Shown here in pieces: positions 45,959 through 54,218 of a stretch of 64,000 bases of DNA. The first letter of the stretch is position 1; each line of letters opens with the position of its first letter. Both the position numbers and the translations under genes were made by a program. The notes under the pieces are model-generated. The model saw only the letters and a list, made by a program, of their open reading frames with translations, was not told where the DNA came from and did not search any database. The stretch covers positions 8,671-72,670 of the forward strand of contig JAWXCM010000206.1 in NCBI GenBank assembly GCA_034408745.1. The letters run 5' to 3'. Source of the DNA: JAWXCM01 sp034408745. Lineage in GTDB: Bacteria > Acidobacteriota > Terriglobia > Bryobacterales > Bryobacteraceae.

Positions 45959-45993
45959 TCAACCAGTGTAGACGGGGTCGGCGCTCAGGCGCC

Positions 45994-46167
45994 GGCGGCC
46001 ATGCTGTGCCCGGCCTTGAAGACCTCGTCGGCGAACTCGAAAACCTCCGCCCTCGCAAGTCCGCTCCTCTCGGACCCGGAACCAGCGGTCGCAGGCATGA
46101 CGACCTCGCCCTCGCTCTCGCCCTCGCCTGGTGGCGCGCCAGCCGCGAGGCCGGACGGATCGGGTAA
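45994..46167 (+). pseudogene. Possible phage terminase large-subunit tail fragment
   Basis: The frame ending at TAA 46165-46167 reads GLEDLVGELENLRPRKSAPL then GTSGRRHDDLALALALAWWR. The ending H-D-D-L-A-L-A-L-A-L-A-W-W is characteristic of the nuclease-domain C-terminus of phage large terminases. No start or upstream domain is present. Position beside selC, a common integration target, supports an element remnant. The match is short and low-complexity. Confidence 0.4.
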
Positions 46168-46188
46168 CCGGGTCCTCGGCTTGCCGCA

Positions 46189-47856
46189 ATGTTCTCGTTA
46201 TCATCGGAGTTGCAACGTAATTCCTGGGAGTGGTCCGCAATCGCGGTCTTGCTCATCCTGTTGTCCGCGGCCGTCGCCTTCGAGGCATGGACCCTCGGTC
46301 CAACCGTCGATGAGCCGAGCCATATCCTCTCCTCCTGGCTCTGGTGGCACGGGCGCGACCGCCTCTACCCCCGGGACGTTCCGCCCCTCATCAAAATCGT
46401 GGGCGGGTCGGCCATCGCCACCCTCGCACTGCCCGTGCCCCCCGATCTCGGCAAACCCGGCGATACCCGGCAGGAATGGGTCGAGGCAGCAAATCTGTTC
46501 GGCAAACTGCCCGCCCGGGAACTGCAGAGCTTCCTCTTCCGGGCCCGCATGCCGTTCGTCATCTTCCCGCTGCTCGCCACATTCGTCCTCTGGCACTGGG
46601 CCCGCGAGCGGTTCGGAGCCTTTACCGCCCTCGGCGTCGCCACCCTCTGGGCCGTCTGCCCCACCGCCCTGGGCCACTCCGCCCTATTCAAAAACGACAT
46701 CGCCGCGGCAGCTACCTATCTCCTGTTCTGGTACACGGTCTCGCAGTTCTGGCGCAAACCCGGACTCCTCACCGCCGGAGCAGTCGGATGCACGGCAAGC
46801 CTCGCCATCCTCAGCAAGCTGTCCATGCTGTTCGTCCCGGCAGCCGCGCCCCTGCTGCTTTGCGCGCGCGCCATTACACTGCGCCGATTCGGCGCTAGTC
46901 TCGTCTGGCCCCTCGTTTCGCTCGCTACGGTCTGGGGAATCACCGCCGCCGCCTGGCAGTTCGATATGCATCGGGCAACCGCCGCCGACATCGCCATGCT
47001 GGCAGCCGACCACGACGTCCCTCGATGGTTCTCCACAGCCGTTCAGGCCGTCCGCGTCGTGCCCGTCCCGGAAGCCGCCTGGACCGGCGTCATCTCGCTC
47101 ATCAAGGCCGATTCGCATCCCGTCCCGGTCTACATGCTCGGTCAGCTCTACCCGGAAGGCAACCAGTTCTACTTCCTCATCGCCACCGCGCTGAAAATGT
47201 CCGCGCCCGCGCTGCTCCTCTTCGTCATCGGCCTGCTTGCCGGGCCCCGGCGGCTCCAGCCAGCCGACCTGTTCTGGCTGCTCCCGGGACTCCTCTACTT
47301 CTGGCTTGCTTCGCTCTCGTCCCTGCATCTCGGCGTCAGGCTCGTCATGCCGGCTCTCGCCTTCTTCATCCTCACCGCGGGAGCCGCCATGGAACGCATC
47401 GGGCGGCGCTGGACGGCCGTCGCGCTCCTCATCGCCATCGTGCTGTCCGCACGCGTCTACCCATACGGCATCGCCTACTTCAATCCCTGGGCGGGAAAAC
47501 CGGAGAACGCCCTCCAGTACCTCGCCGACAGTAATATCGACTGGGGACAGTCCCTCTCCGAAGTCGGCCGTTACGCACGAAGCCACAACATTGAGAAGCT
47601 CCACCTGGCTTACTTTGGCTTCGACAAAGCCGAACGCTACTTCGACCCCGGGCAGATTGTGCCGCTCGCCGCGCCCTGGGACGGTAAGTCCGAAGTCGAA
47701 CGCCTGGTCCCGGAGAAGGGCTGGTACGCCATCAGCGCCACACTCCTCCCCGGCCACCTCTTCTTCCCCAGATATCGGGACTATTTCGCGGAATTTCTGC
47801 GGCGCAAACCCGAAGCCGTCGCCGGTGGGTCAATCTTCATTTACCGGATTGACTAG
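46189..47856 (+). CDS. GT39-like membrane glycosyltransferase
   Basis: 555 aa. An N-terminal membrane helix (WSAIAVLLILLSAAVAFEAW) is followed by PTVDEPSHILSSWLWW, whose Asp-Glu in the first periplasmic loop matches the catalytic acid position of GT-C enzymes of the PMT/ArnT (GT39) group. About 10-11 further helices follow (for example FVIFPLLATFVLWHWA, PALLLFVIGLLAG, LFWLLPGLLYFWLASL). The C-terminus holds YLADSNIDWGQSLSEVGRYA, seen in many bacterial family members. It should transfer a sugar from a polyprenyl-phosphate donor to protein or glycan in the periplasm; donor and acceptor are unknown. The 3' end overlaps the convergent regulator gene by 20 bases. Confidence 0.85.
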   Translation: MFSLSSELQRNSWEWSAIAVLLILLSAAVAFEAWTLGPTVDEPSHILSSWLWWHGRDRLYPRDVPPLIKIVGGSAIATLALPVPPDLGKPGDTRQEWVEAANLFGKLPARELQSFLFRARMPFVIFPLLATFVLWHWARERFGAFTALGVATLWAVCPTALGHSALFKNDIAAAATYLLFWYTVSQFWRKPGLLTAGAVGCTASLAILSKLSMLFVPAAAPLLLCARAITLRRFGASLVWPLVSLATVWGITAAAWQFDMHRATAADIAMLAADHDVPRWFSTAVQAVRVVPVPEAAWTGVISLIKADSHPVPVYMLGQLYPEGNQFYFLIATALKMSAPALLLFVIGLLAGPRRLQPADLFWLLPGLLYFWLASLSSLHLGVRLVMPALAFFILTAGAAMERIGRRWTAVALLIAIVLSARVYPYGIAYFNPWAGKPENALQYLADSNIDWGQSLSEVGRYARSHNIEKLHLAYFGFDKAERYFDPGQIVPLAAPWDGKSEVERLVPEKGWYAISATLLPGHLFFPRYRDYFAEFLRRKPEAVAGGSIFIYRID

Positions 47857-49225
47857 CCGCCTGCTGCTCGTTGTCGTCAATGCCCATCTGCGACAGCCGG
47901 TACCGCAGAGCGTTGCGCGTGATCCCCAGCAGCCTCGCCGCCTGGCTCTTGTTGCCCACGGCCCGCCGCAGCGCTTCCCGGATGATCGACTGTTCGTACT
48001 GGTCCAGATTCATCCCCGGCGGAAGAAATCCGGAAACCACCTGCGCCTCCGACTTCTGCCGGCTCGTGTCGATCCGGATGTCGGCAGCCTCCAGAGACTC
48101 GCCGTTGCACAGCACCATGCTCCGCTCAATCACGTTCTGCAACTCGCGGACATTGCCCGGCCACTCCCACTGCAGCAGCCGGTCAATCCCCGACTGCGAC
48201 AACGTGCACGGCCGGCCCAGATCGGCCGATATCCTGGCAACAAAGTGCTCGGCCAGAAACGGAATGTCCTCCTTGCGCTGCCGCAGAGGAGGAATGTTGA
48301 GCGGCAGAACGTTGAGCCGGTAGTACAGATCCTCGCGAAAGGTGCCGTTTTCCAGCGCCTGCCGGAGGTCGACATTCGTGGCGGCAATCACCCGGACATC
48401 GATGTGCCGGGTCTTGTTGCTCCCCAGCCGCTCCAGTTCCCGCTCCTGCAGAACCCGCAGCAGCTTCACCTGGATGGTCGGCGGTACATCGCCGATTTCG
48501 TCCAGCATCACCGTCCCCGTGTCGGCCTGCTCAAACTTGCCCGGCTTGTTGACACTGGCCCCCGTGAACGCGCCCTTTTCGTATCCGAAAAGCTCGCTCT
48601 CCATCAGGTTTTCCGGCAGCGCCGTGCAGTTGATCTTGACGAACGGACGGTCCCGGCGCGGCGAGTGGTGGTGGATCGCCCTCGCAATCAGATCTTTGCC
48701 GACTCCGCTTTCGCCCGCCAGCAGCACCGTGCCCCGAGTCGGAGCCACCCGCGCAATGGTCGCGAACACTTCCTGCATCGCCGGACTCCGGCCGACGATG
48801 TTGTCGAACTCGTAGCGGATCCCGAGCTCTTCCCGCAGCTTCTGGTTCTCCGCCCGCAATTTCCGGACTTCCAGCGCCTTCTGGACCACCGTCAGAAGGT
48901 GGTCCAGCGAGAATGGTTTGGTCACAAAGTCGGCCGCACCGGCCTTCATCGCTTCCACCGCCGTTTCAACTGAACCGAACGCCGTCATCACAATCACCGG
49001 CGTCGCCGAATTCTGCCGCCGCAGCGCCGTCAGCAGGGACAGCCCGTCCATGCCCGGCAAACGCAGGTCGGTCACAACCACGTCGGCCCGATCGGCAATC
49101 CTGAGCGCCTCTTCGGCCGAGCCCGCCTGGTCCACCTCAAACCCGGAAGACTGCAGCTGGAGCTGGAGAATCCGCCGAAGCTTGTCTTCGTCCTCCACCA
49201 CCAAAACCCGCTGTGTCTGCCCCAT
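47837..49225 (-). CDS. NtrC-family sigma54-dependent response regulator
   Basis: About 462 aa from the ATG at 49223-49225; a GTG two codons upstream is equally possible. Receiver domain 1-120 with acidic pocket E11/D12, phospho-acceptor D53 (VVTDLRLPGMDG), T in VIVMTAF and K in TKPF. AAA+ domain: Walker A GESGVGKD, the sigma54-contacting GAFTGA loop (YEKGAFTGAS), Walker B VMLDEIGD, arginine-finger region FREDLYYRLNV. C-terminal Fis-type HTH NKSQAARLLGITRNALRYRL. Such proteins activate sigma54 promoters once phosphorylated. No histidine kinase gene is adjacent, so it is an orphan regulator; the nearby PEP-CTERM gene starts divergently and could be a target, since PEP-CTERM systems are often under PrsR-type NtrC regulators (inference). 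Confidence 0.93.
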   Translation of the reverse strand: MGQTQRVLVVEDEDKLRRILQLQLQSSGFEVDQAGSAEEALRIADRADVVVTDLRLPGMDGLSLLTALRRQNSATPVIVMTAFGSVETAVEAMKAGAADFVTKPFSLDHLLTVVQKALEVRKLRAENQKLREELGIRYEFDNIVGRSPAMQEVFATIARVAPTRGTVLLAGESGVGKDLIARAIHHHSPRRDRPFVKINCTALPENLMESELFGYEKGAFTGASVNKPGKFEQADTGTVMLDEIGDVPPTIQVKLLRVLQERELERLGSNKTRHIDVRVIAATNVDLRQALENGTFREDLYYRLNVLPLNIPPLRQRKEDIPFLAEHFVARISADLGRPCTLSQSGIDRLLQWEWPGNVRELQNVIERSMVLCNGESLEAADIRIDTSRQKSEAQVVSGFLPPGMNLDQYEQSIIREALRRAVGNKSQAARLLGITRNALRYRLSQMGIDDNEQQAASQSGK

Positions 49226-49472
49226 GTCCACAAGGTTCCCACAGGGCCAGGACCAAAGTCCCGCAGTAGTAAGGACAGCAGACCAGCGGCGTAGGGGAAG
49301 GTACGGGAGCCTGGACTTAGTTCTGTCCCTGGTACTAAAGGCCGCAATGGGGTAAAGTAGTGGTACCCCAGTTAATCTGTGTCTGTAAAGTGCCGGAAAT
49401 ACAGTACTTGCTGTGTTATGCCACGGCGCGGAGGCATTTGGAGGAATCGGAGATTGGTGGCATCATCGGTTC
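49226..49472. promoter_or_regulatory. Divergent regulatory region of NtrC-type regulator and PEP-CTERM gene
   Basis: 247 bases without a gene. It serves leftward transcription of the regulator and rightward transcription of the PEP-CTERM gene. I looked for a GG-N10-GC (-24/-12) sigma54 promoter and saw no clean TGGCAC-N5-TTGC; the best partial is TGGAGGAATCGGAGATTGG near 49440, which is more probably a ribosome site. Confidence 0.35.
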
Positions 49473-50411
49473 GTGAACGCAAACCGAACCGGTCCATTCC
49501 TTCTTCTCCTCACCCTTACTTCCGGAGCCGTTTCGGCCACACCTTCACTCGGTGAGGCCTCCGGGTTCAACGTCTTTGCCCTCGGCAACCTGACGCAACT
49601 CGGAGGCGACTCCGAAGGCCCTGTAGCAATCGGAGGGTCGGCGAGCCTGGCCAGCCTGGCTGTGAACGCCAGAAACGTCGACGCCCCTTACGGACTTGTC
49701 GTTGGCGGAAGCCTGCAGGCAACCGACGGAACCCTCAACGGCAACCTGGCTTACGGCAGGGCAGCGGAGCTCTCCAGCTTCACCGTGAGCGGCAAGGCTT
49801 CGCAGTCGTCGCCCATCGACTTCATATCCGCCCGGATCGATCTCGAAGCCAGGTCCGCTTACTGGGCCAGTTCGCTGTCGAGCGCCTGGCTTGGTAAAGT
49901 CACCTACTTCGACTGGGGTGGAGTCACTCTGGCAGGAACCGACCGAACCCTCAACGTGTTCAACGTCGATGGTTCAAGGGTGCGCAGCACCCTGCATATC
50001 AGCGCCCCCGAAGGCTCCACCGTGCTGGTCAATGTGAGCGGTAAGTCGAATTCCTGGAGCGGCTTCAAAATGCAGACCTCCGGCGTCGACAAAACCCACC
50101 TGCTGTTCAACTTCTTCGAATCGACCTCGGTCGCCATCAGCTCTCTGAGCTTTCAGGGAACCCTGTTCGCACCAAAAGCCGATCTGACCCTGGAGTCCGG
50201 CAACATCGAAGGCAACACCGTGGCCAACAACGTCACCGCCACCTGGTGGAGCGGCGAGTTTCACAACCAGCCCTTCACCGGCACCATCCCGTTCGAGAGC
50301 CTCGAAAGCGGCGGCGCCCCGACCCCCGAACCCGCCACCCTGCTGGTCATCGGCGCCGGACTGATCGCAATCGCAGCGGCCGTAAAAACAAAAAAGGCGG
50401 TACAGCCGTAA
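49473..50411 (+). CDS. Choice-of-anchor A PEP-CTERM protein
   Basis: About 312 aa from a GTG at 49473 that opens a signal peptide (TGPFLLLLTLTSGAVSA); a GTG at 49413 also keeps the frame. The body (FNVFALGNLTQLGGDSEGPV, AIGGSASLASLAV, LVVGGSLQATDGTLNGN, VLVNVSGKSNSWSG, FQGTLFAPKADLTLESGNIEG) is the choice-of-anchor A domain. The C-terminus is a textbook PEP-CTERM sorting signal: PTPEPATLLVIGAGLIAIAAAV followed by KTKK. Such proteins are processed by an exosortase and sent to the surface or extracellular polymer. No exosortase gene is present here. The last codons double as the terminator of the convergent BON gene. Confidence 0.88.
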   Translation: MNANRTGPFLLLLTLTSGAVSATPSLGEASGFNVFALGNLTQLGGDSEGPVAIGGSASLASLAVNARNVDAPYGLVVGGSLQATDGTLNGNLAYGRAAELSSFTVSGKASQSSPIDFISARIDLEARSAYWASSLSSAWLGKVTYFDWGGVTLAGTDRTLNVFNVDGSRVRSTLHISAPEGSTVLVNVSGKSNSWSGFKMQTSGVDKTHLLFNFFESTSVAISSLSFQGTLFAPKADLTLESGNIEGNTVANNVTATWWSGEFHNQPFTGTIPFESLESGGAPTPEPATLLVIGAGLIAIAAAVKTKKAVQP

Positions 50412-50423
50412 GACCGTACCGCC
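50390..50423 (-). terminator. Rho-independent terminator of the BON gene inside the PEP-CTERM gene end
   Basis: 8-bp stem GGCGGTAC/GTACCGCC (50396-50403 with 50416-50423). On the minus strand it is followed by TTTTTTGTTTTT, a strong U-tract made by the codons of the terminal Lys-rich KTKK tail of the PEP-CTERM protein. Plus-strand reading lacks the U-tract but would still form the hairpin just past the PEP-CTERM stop. Confidence 0.85.
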
Positions 50424-50442
50424 AAAGGGAAGAAGCTTTCAG

Positions 50443-50994
50443 TTAGCTCTTGCTGTCGACCTTCAAATCGTTCGTGACGCTAAACACGCCCGAGACTCCG
50501 TTAGCCCGCAGGTTGGCCATGTTGCGGTCGCCTTCATTGGCGACAAACCCTGTCAGCGTCACCTCGCCGTTCTTCACGATGATGTGAATCGGCGGGACGG
50601 GACCCCAGTTGTACCGGCTCAGCGGACCGAAGCCGTAGACGGTGCGGTACGTCGCCAGACGGATCTGGTCGTCAAAGGGCGACAGGGGCAGAACCTCAAT
50701 GTTGTTGACTACTTTGGTGACGCCCTCGATCCGCTTCACAACGTTCTCGGCGTCGCTCTTCAGCGTCGGCCGGGTCACCTGGCCCATCAGGATCACCTGA
50801 TCACCGTTCACCTGGAACTCCAGGTTGTCAAACACGCCGAAGTACGGCAGCATGACCAGTTCGTGCCGGACGTCCTTCTCCAGCCCGGTGAGTCCCGCTT
50901 TGGACTGCGCCGCGCTGACAGCACCCTGAGCAAATGGCGCCAGCACCACAGCGGCGGCCAGCGTCAGGGCGAAATTCTTAAATACGTTCTTCAT
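50443..50994 (-). CDS. Periplasmic protein with two BON domains
   Basis: 183 aa, preceded by GGAGGAG. Signal peptide (FALTLAAAVVLAPFAQGAVSA). Two BON units: LEKDVRHELVMLPYFGVFDNLEFQVNGDQVILMGQVTRP ... GVTKVVNNIEVLP (about 38-100) and a second from about 108 with IHIIVKNGEVTLTGFVANEGDRNMA ... GVFSVTNDLKV. BON domains (OsmY, secretin-like proteins) are thought to bind phospholipid and stabilise the envelope. Monocistronic, with a clear terminator at 50390-50423. Confidence 0.92.
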   Translation of the reverse strand: MKNVFKNFALTLAAAVVLAPFAQGAVSAAQSKAGLTGLEKDVRHELVMLPYFGVFDNLEFQVNGDQVILMGQVTRPTLKSDAENVVKRIEGVTKVVNNIEVLPLSPFDDQIRLATYRTVYGFGPLSRYNWGPVPPIHIIVKNGEVTLTGFVANEGDRNMANLRANGVSGVFSVTNDLKVDSKS

Positions 50995-51143
50995 AACTCC
51001 TCCGTTTTCTGCCTTCGCACTGCTTCATTGGCAGCCACCTGTTGAGATGTGCCGGCAAGTCCACAGGGTCCGTAGTTTACAAAGTTTTACAGGTTCCTTA
51101 CGCTTGTCGGAAATCGCTCATTGTGGTTAACTGAAGCCTGTCC

Positions 51144-52349
51144 GTGAACCACAACTCACCTGACCGCTTACGTTACTGGTGGTGGCTCCGCCAGGGTCTC
51201 GACAGTTCGCTCACAGGTGTCGCGCCAGCTGGCATTCTCGGCCGCGCCGGATGGGCGCGTTCGGTTGGCGGTGCCTCACCCTACCTCACGCTGTTCTCCC
51301 GTGGCGGCTGGTCCCGGGAAGCTATCGACGCCGCGGTCGCAGCCCTCGAGATTCATGAGTTGCCGAGCGCGCGCGGCTGTACCTGCGTCGTCCCTGCCGC
51401 CGACTACGCCCTCGCACTGCAGGCCGCCGCTCCGTTCGCCGATTCCGAGATGTCCGTGGCGCGCAAGCTCGGAGCCACGGAAGACGAAATCGAGCGTCTC
51501 TGCGAACGCGTCCTTAACGTCCTCGAAAGCGGCTCGCTCGATCCGGAAGCAATCCGCTCGGCTGCCGGCGATGCGGTGAAGAACTTCGGACCCGAAGGAC
51601 AGAAGAAAGGTCTCAGCACGACGATGCCGGTCGCGCTCGGCCGCCTGCAGGTTCGTGGGCAGATCCGCCGTGTTCCGATCAATGGCCGGCTCGATCAGCA
51701 GCGCTGCCGCTACGCGCTCTGGAGCCCCGGGCCGATCGGTGAATCGCGGCTGAGTACCGAACAAATCGGGACGGAGCTGGCTCGGCGTTATTTCCGCTGG
51801 ATCGGCCCAGCGACACTGGCCGAGTTCCAGTGGTTCTCCGGGCTCGGCGTGAAGGCCGCGAAAGCGTCGCTCGCGTCGCTCGATCTGGTACCGCTGGAAG
51901 AAAGCAGCAATCGTCTGCTGTTTGCCGAGGATCGCGAGGCGCTCGCTTCGCTGAACGTTCCGACTCAGCCGCGGTACTCTTTGATCGGTTCCCTTGACAG
52001 CATCAGTCTGTTGCGCCGGGATTTGCGAGGGCTGCTGGCCGAAGAAGATCTGGACCGTCCGGTGATGGAGGACAATAAGGTTCGGCCTCTCGGCGGCCTG
52101 GCGGATTTGCCTTCCAACGCGATACTCGATCGTGGCCGTGTGGTCGGCTTGTGGGAATACGATCCATACGGCGACGGAGCTGTCGCATGGATGTCGTTTC
52201 AGAAGCCGGATGCCGCGATGGTGGCCGCAGTCGCGCAGACGGAAGCGTGGATTCGTGCGCAGTTGGGGGATGTGCGGTCCTTCAGTCTGGACAGTCCGAA
52301 ATCCCGCGCTCCGCGCATCGCGAAGCTGCGGGAAAGGGCCGCCGGGTGA
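51144..52349 (+). CDS. AlkZ/YcaQ-like winged-helix DNA-binding protein
   Basis: 401 aa from a GTG. The sequence fits the HTH_42 (winged helix DNA-binding) family, which includes AlkZ and YcaQ DNA glycosylases: RQGLDSSLTGVAPAGILGRAGWAR at the N-terminus, a middle part TTMPVALGRLQVRGQIRRVPINGRLDQQRCRYALW, TELARRYFRWIGPATLAEFQWFSGLGVKAAKASL (winged helix), and a C-terminal beta domain ending AVAWMSFQKPD. AlkZ unhooks interstrand crosslinks using a Gln-x-Gln/Asp motif; no such motif can be assigned confidently here, so catalytic activity is open. Located before the HTH/ParA module in the same direction, 33 bases apart. Confidence 0.75.
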   Translation: MNHNSPDRLRYWWWLRQGLDSSLTGVAPAGILGRAGWARSVGGASPYLTLFSRGGWSREAIDAAVAALEIHELPSARGCTCVVPAADYALALQAAAPFADSEMSVARKLGATEDEIERLCERVLNVLESGSLDPEAIRSAAGDAVKNFGPEGQKKGLSTTMPVALGRLQVRGQIRRVPINGRLDQQRCRYALWSPGPIGESRLSTEQIGTELARRYFRWIGPATLAEFQWFSGLGVKAAKASLASLDLVPLEESSNRLLFAEDREALASLNVPTQPRYSLIGSLDSISLLRRDLRGLLAEEDLDRPVMEDNKVRPLGGLADLPSNAILDRGRVVGLWEYDPYGDGAVAWMSFQKPDAAMVAAVAQTEAWIRAQLGDVRSFSLDSPKSRAPRIAKLRERAAG

Positions 52350-52382
52350 GTTCGTGCGAGGTCCGGGTGCAGCCGGGGGAAA

Positions 52383-53474
52383 ATGAACGGAGTGAGTCCG
52401 GACCACGTGACGCTTTCGGAGATGCTCGACGCTTTGGAAAAGTGCGTCGACGTGCTGCTCCTCACCAATCAACGCCTTGCAGAGCGACTACAGGAATCTG
52501 AAGATCTCGACGCTATTGAAACAGAAGAAATGAAGAGGAAGAAGTCATCGGAGGGCTCGCCATTCGGCCTGTTGTTCCCGGAGCTGGAAGCGGATCGGAC
52601 GCCGCAGGACTCGCTGTTCACAGCGCCGCAGGAGGAAAACCAGGAAGTGGCAGCGGATGTGAAGCGGAAGCGTGCCCCGAAACCGAAGAAGGCAGCGGAA
52701 GAGGCAGTGGCCTGCACGCCCGAGCCTGCCCCGGCCGCCGAAGTGGTCGCAGGAACCGAGTCCGAGGAACTGGTCGCCGGGGAACCTGACGCCCCGAACG
52801 CCGCCGAAGCAGCCGCAGAACCCGAGTCCGTGGAACTGGTTGCCGAGGAACATGAGCCTGTCCTGACAGCCGACGCAGTCGCAGAGGCCGAACCAGAATC
52901 AGCGATGCCGGACTGGGTGACCGCAGAAGATGACCTGGAATTAGAACCGGTTTTGGAAGCAGGGGCCGAAGCAGAGCCGGAGCCGCCGCCACCCGAGATG
53001 CCAAAGCCGACGCTCCGTCCGGTTCTCGTGCAGCCGCCGGTGTCCAACGGAACTCGCCCCCGACACCCATTCGCCGAGTTGGGCAACGTGCCCGTACGCC
53101 CGTCAAATGTCGCCAGCGCGTCACCCCGGCCCGCGTCCGATGTACACTGGTCATTCCCGGTGGAAGAGGAAAGCAACCGGCGGCCCGAAACATTGCGCAG
53201 GCATATGGAGAAGGCCGGACTTGCCGGTGACGAACTGGCAGGTGCGCTCGGTGTCCCGGTGGCGGCCCTCAATGGTTGGCTGAGTGGAAACGTGCCCGTC
53301 CCGGCCTGGGTTTTACCCTCTGTCCGCGTGCTCGAACTGGTAACTCCTTCGGCCCGGCTGGAGGCAAGAGGTACGTTGTCGACCAACGCCGTTCAAGAAG
53401 CAGTACCCGCTCGCAAGACCGTGAGCAGCCAGCCCGGCTACCGGCATCCCTTCTCCCGAATCGAGGAACTGTAA
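52383..53474 (+). CDS. Unknown protein: coiled N-terminus, acidic linker, C-terminal Xre-like HTH
   Basis: 363 aa. I do not recognise the family. Residues 1-50 form a helical, probably coiled segment (LSEMLDALEKCVDVLLLTNQRLAERL). Residues about 90-220 are a disordered Glu/Ala/Pro-rich linker, starting with a basic patch (KRKRAPKPKK) and turning strongly acidic. The C-terminal third holds an HTH of Xre type (ETLRRHMEKAGLAGDELAGALGVPVAALNGWLSGNVPVP). The next gene, 8 bases on, is a ParA/MinD-like ATPase. A DNA-binding adaptor for that ATPase (ParB- or centromere-binder-like role) is a reasonable guess. GGGGGAAA precedes the ATG. Base composition is shifted by the Glu/Ala linker. Confidence 0.7.
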   Translation: MNGVSPDHVTLSEMLDALEKCVDVLLLTNQRLAERLQESEDLDAIETEEMKRKKSSEGSPFGLLFPELEADRTPQDSLFTAPQEENQEVAADVKRKRAPKPKKAAEEAVACTPEPAPAAEVVAGTESEELVAGEPDAPNAAEAAAEPESVELVAEEHEPVLTADAVAEAEPESAMPDWVTAEDDLELEPVLEAGAEAEPEPPPPEMPKPTLRPVLVQPPVSNGTRPRHPFAELGNVPVRPSNVASASPRPASDVHWSFPVEEESNRRPETLRRHMEKAGLAGDELAGALGVPVAALNGWLSGNVPVPAWVLPSVRVLELVTPSARLEARGTLSTNAVQEAVPARKTVSSQPGYRHPFSRIEEL

Positions 53475-53482
53475 ACAAGCTA

Positions 53483-54211
53483 ATGAGACCCGCGAACACG
53501 AACAATCCAGGCAAACCGCGCCTTGTCATCGCCCACGGCGAAAAGGGCGGCGTCGGCAAGACGACCGTCGCCCGGGTGATCGCCGAATTTTTACGGGCAC
53601 GTGAAATCAACTTCCGCGCGTTCGATGCGGAAGGCTCTACCGGGCCGCTGCTCCGCTTCCATCCCGAAGACACGATGCCGATCGACATCTCGGCGGCAGC
53701 CAGCGTCGCACCCGTTCTCGATTACCTGATGGAAGGCACCGGCAAACGGCTCGCTCTGGTGGATCTCGGCGCACGTTCCGGGGCCGATCTGAAGAGCTGG
53801 CTGTATCGGGGCGGCGCGCTGGAAGAAACGGCAGCCGGTCACCTCGGACTGACTCTGGTGTACGTCGTCGGCGGCGCAGTCGACAGCGTCGGACACCTGA
53901 AGGAATGCTACGCCGCGCTCGGGCAGGCTCCCGACTACGTGCTGGTGCGCAACCTGGGCGTGGCGAACCAGTTCGACGTCTATGACCAGTCGATGGTACG
54001 GCAGGAGATTCTGAGCAACAGCGGCCGTGAGATCACGATGCCGCCGCTGGATCAACACGTCTATCAGTCCGTGGACCGGTCCAGCCTGCAGTTCAGCGCA
54101 TTCTCTGAAAATCAGGGCGGCACGTTCAGCTACACGGAGCGCCGCTACACCAAGACCTGGCTGCGCGAGTGCTTCGAAGCGCTCGACGAAGTCGCGCCTT
54201 TCCTTCGGTAG
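53483..54211 (+). CDS. ParA/MinD-like P-loop ATPase
   Basis: About 242 aa from the ATG at 53483; longer frames upstream only overlap the preceding gene. Deviant Walker A GEKGGVGKTTVAR (21-28 region) places it in the SIMIBI class (ParA/MinD/StbB-like). FDAEGSTGPLLRFHPED fits switch I and VDLGARSGADLKSWL switch II; YVLVRNLGVANQFD follows. The sequence is more like plasmid mobilisation/segregation ATPases than chromosomal ParA or MinD, since it lacks an amphipathic C-terminal helix. Such proteins position DNA or protein cargo by ATP-dependent dimerisation. Partner is probably the HTH protein encoded just upstream. Ends 7 bases before the convergent secreted-protein gene. Confidence 0.82.
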   Translation: MRPANTNNPGKPRLVIAHGEKGGVGKTTVARVIAEFLRAREINFRAFDAEGSTGPLLRFHPEDTMPIDISAAASVAPVLDYLMEGTGKRLALVDLGARSGADLKSWLYRGGALEETAAGHLGLTLVYVVGGAVDSVGHLKECYAALGQAPDYVLVRNLGVANQFDVYDQSMVRQEILSNSGREITMPPLDQHVYQSVDRSSLQFSAFSENQGGTFSYTERRYTKTWLRECFEALDEVAPFLR

Positions 54212-54218
54212 ACCTTAC

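Noticed and set aside
45491..47194. A 567-codon plus-strand frame through selC into the glycosyltransferase
   Set aside because: It runs through a tRNA gene and in the wrong frame of a clear membrane protein; the later part is Ser/Pro-rich shadow sequence. Only a short fragment at its start resembles a protein family.
52680..53000. Repetitive-looking GAA/GCC-rich stretch
   Set aside because: It is the Glu/Ala/Pro-rich linker of a single protein, without repeat units of fixed length; not a CRISPR or tandem repeat array.
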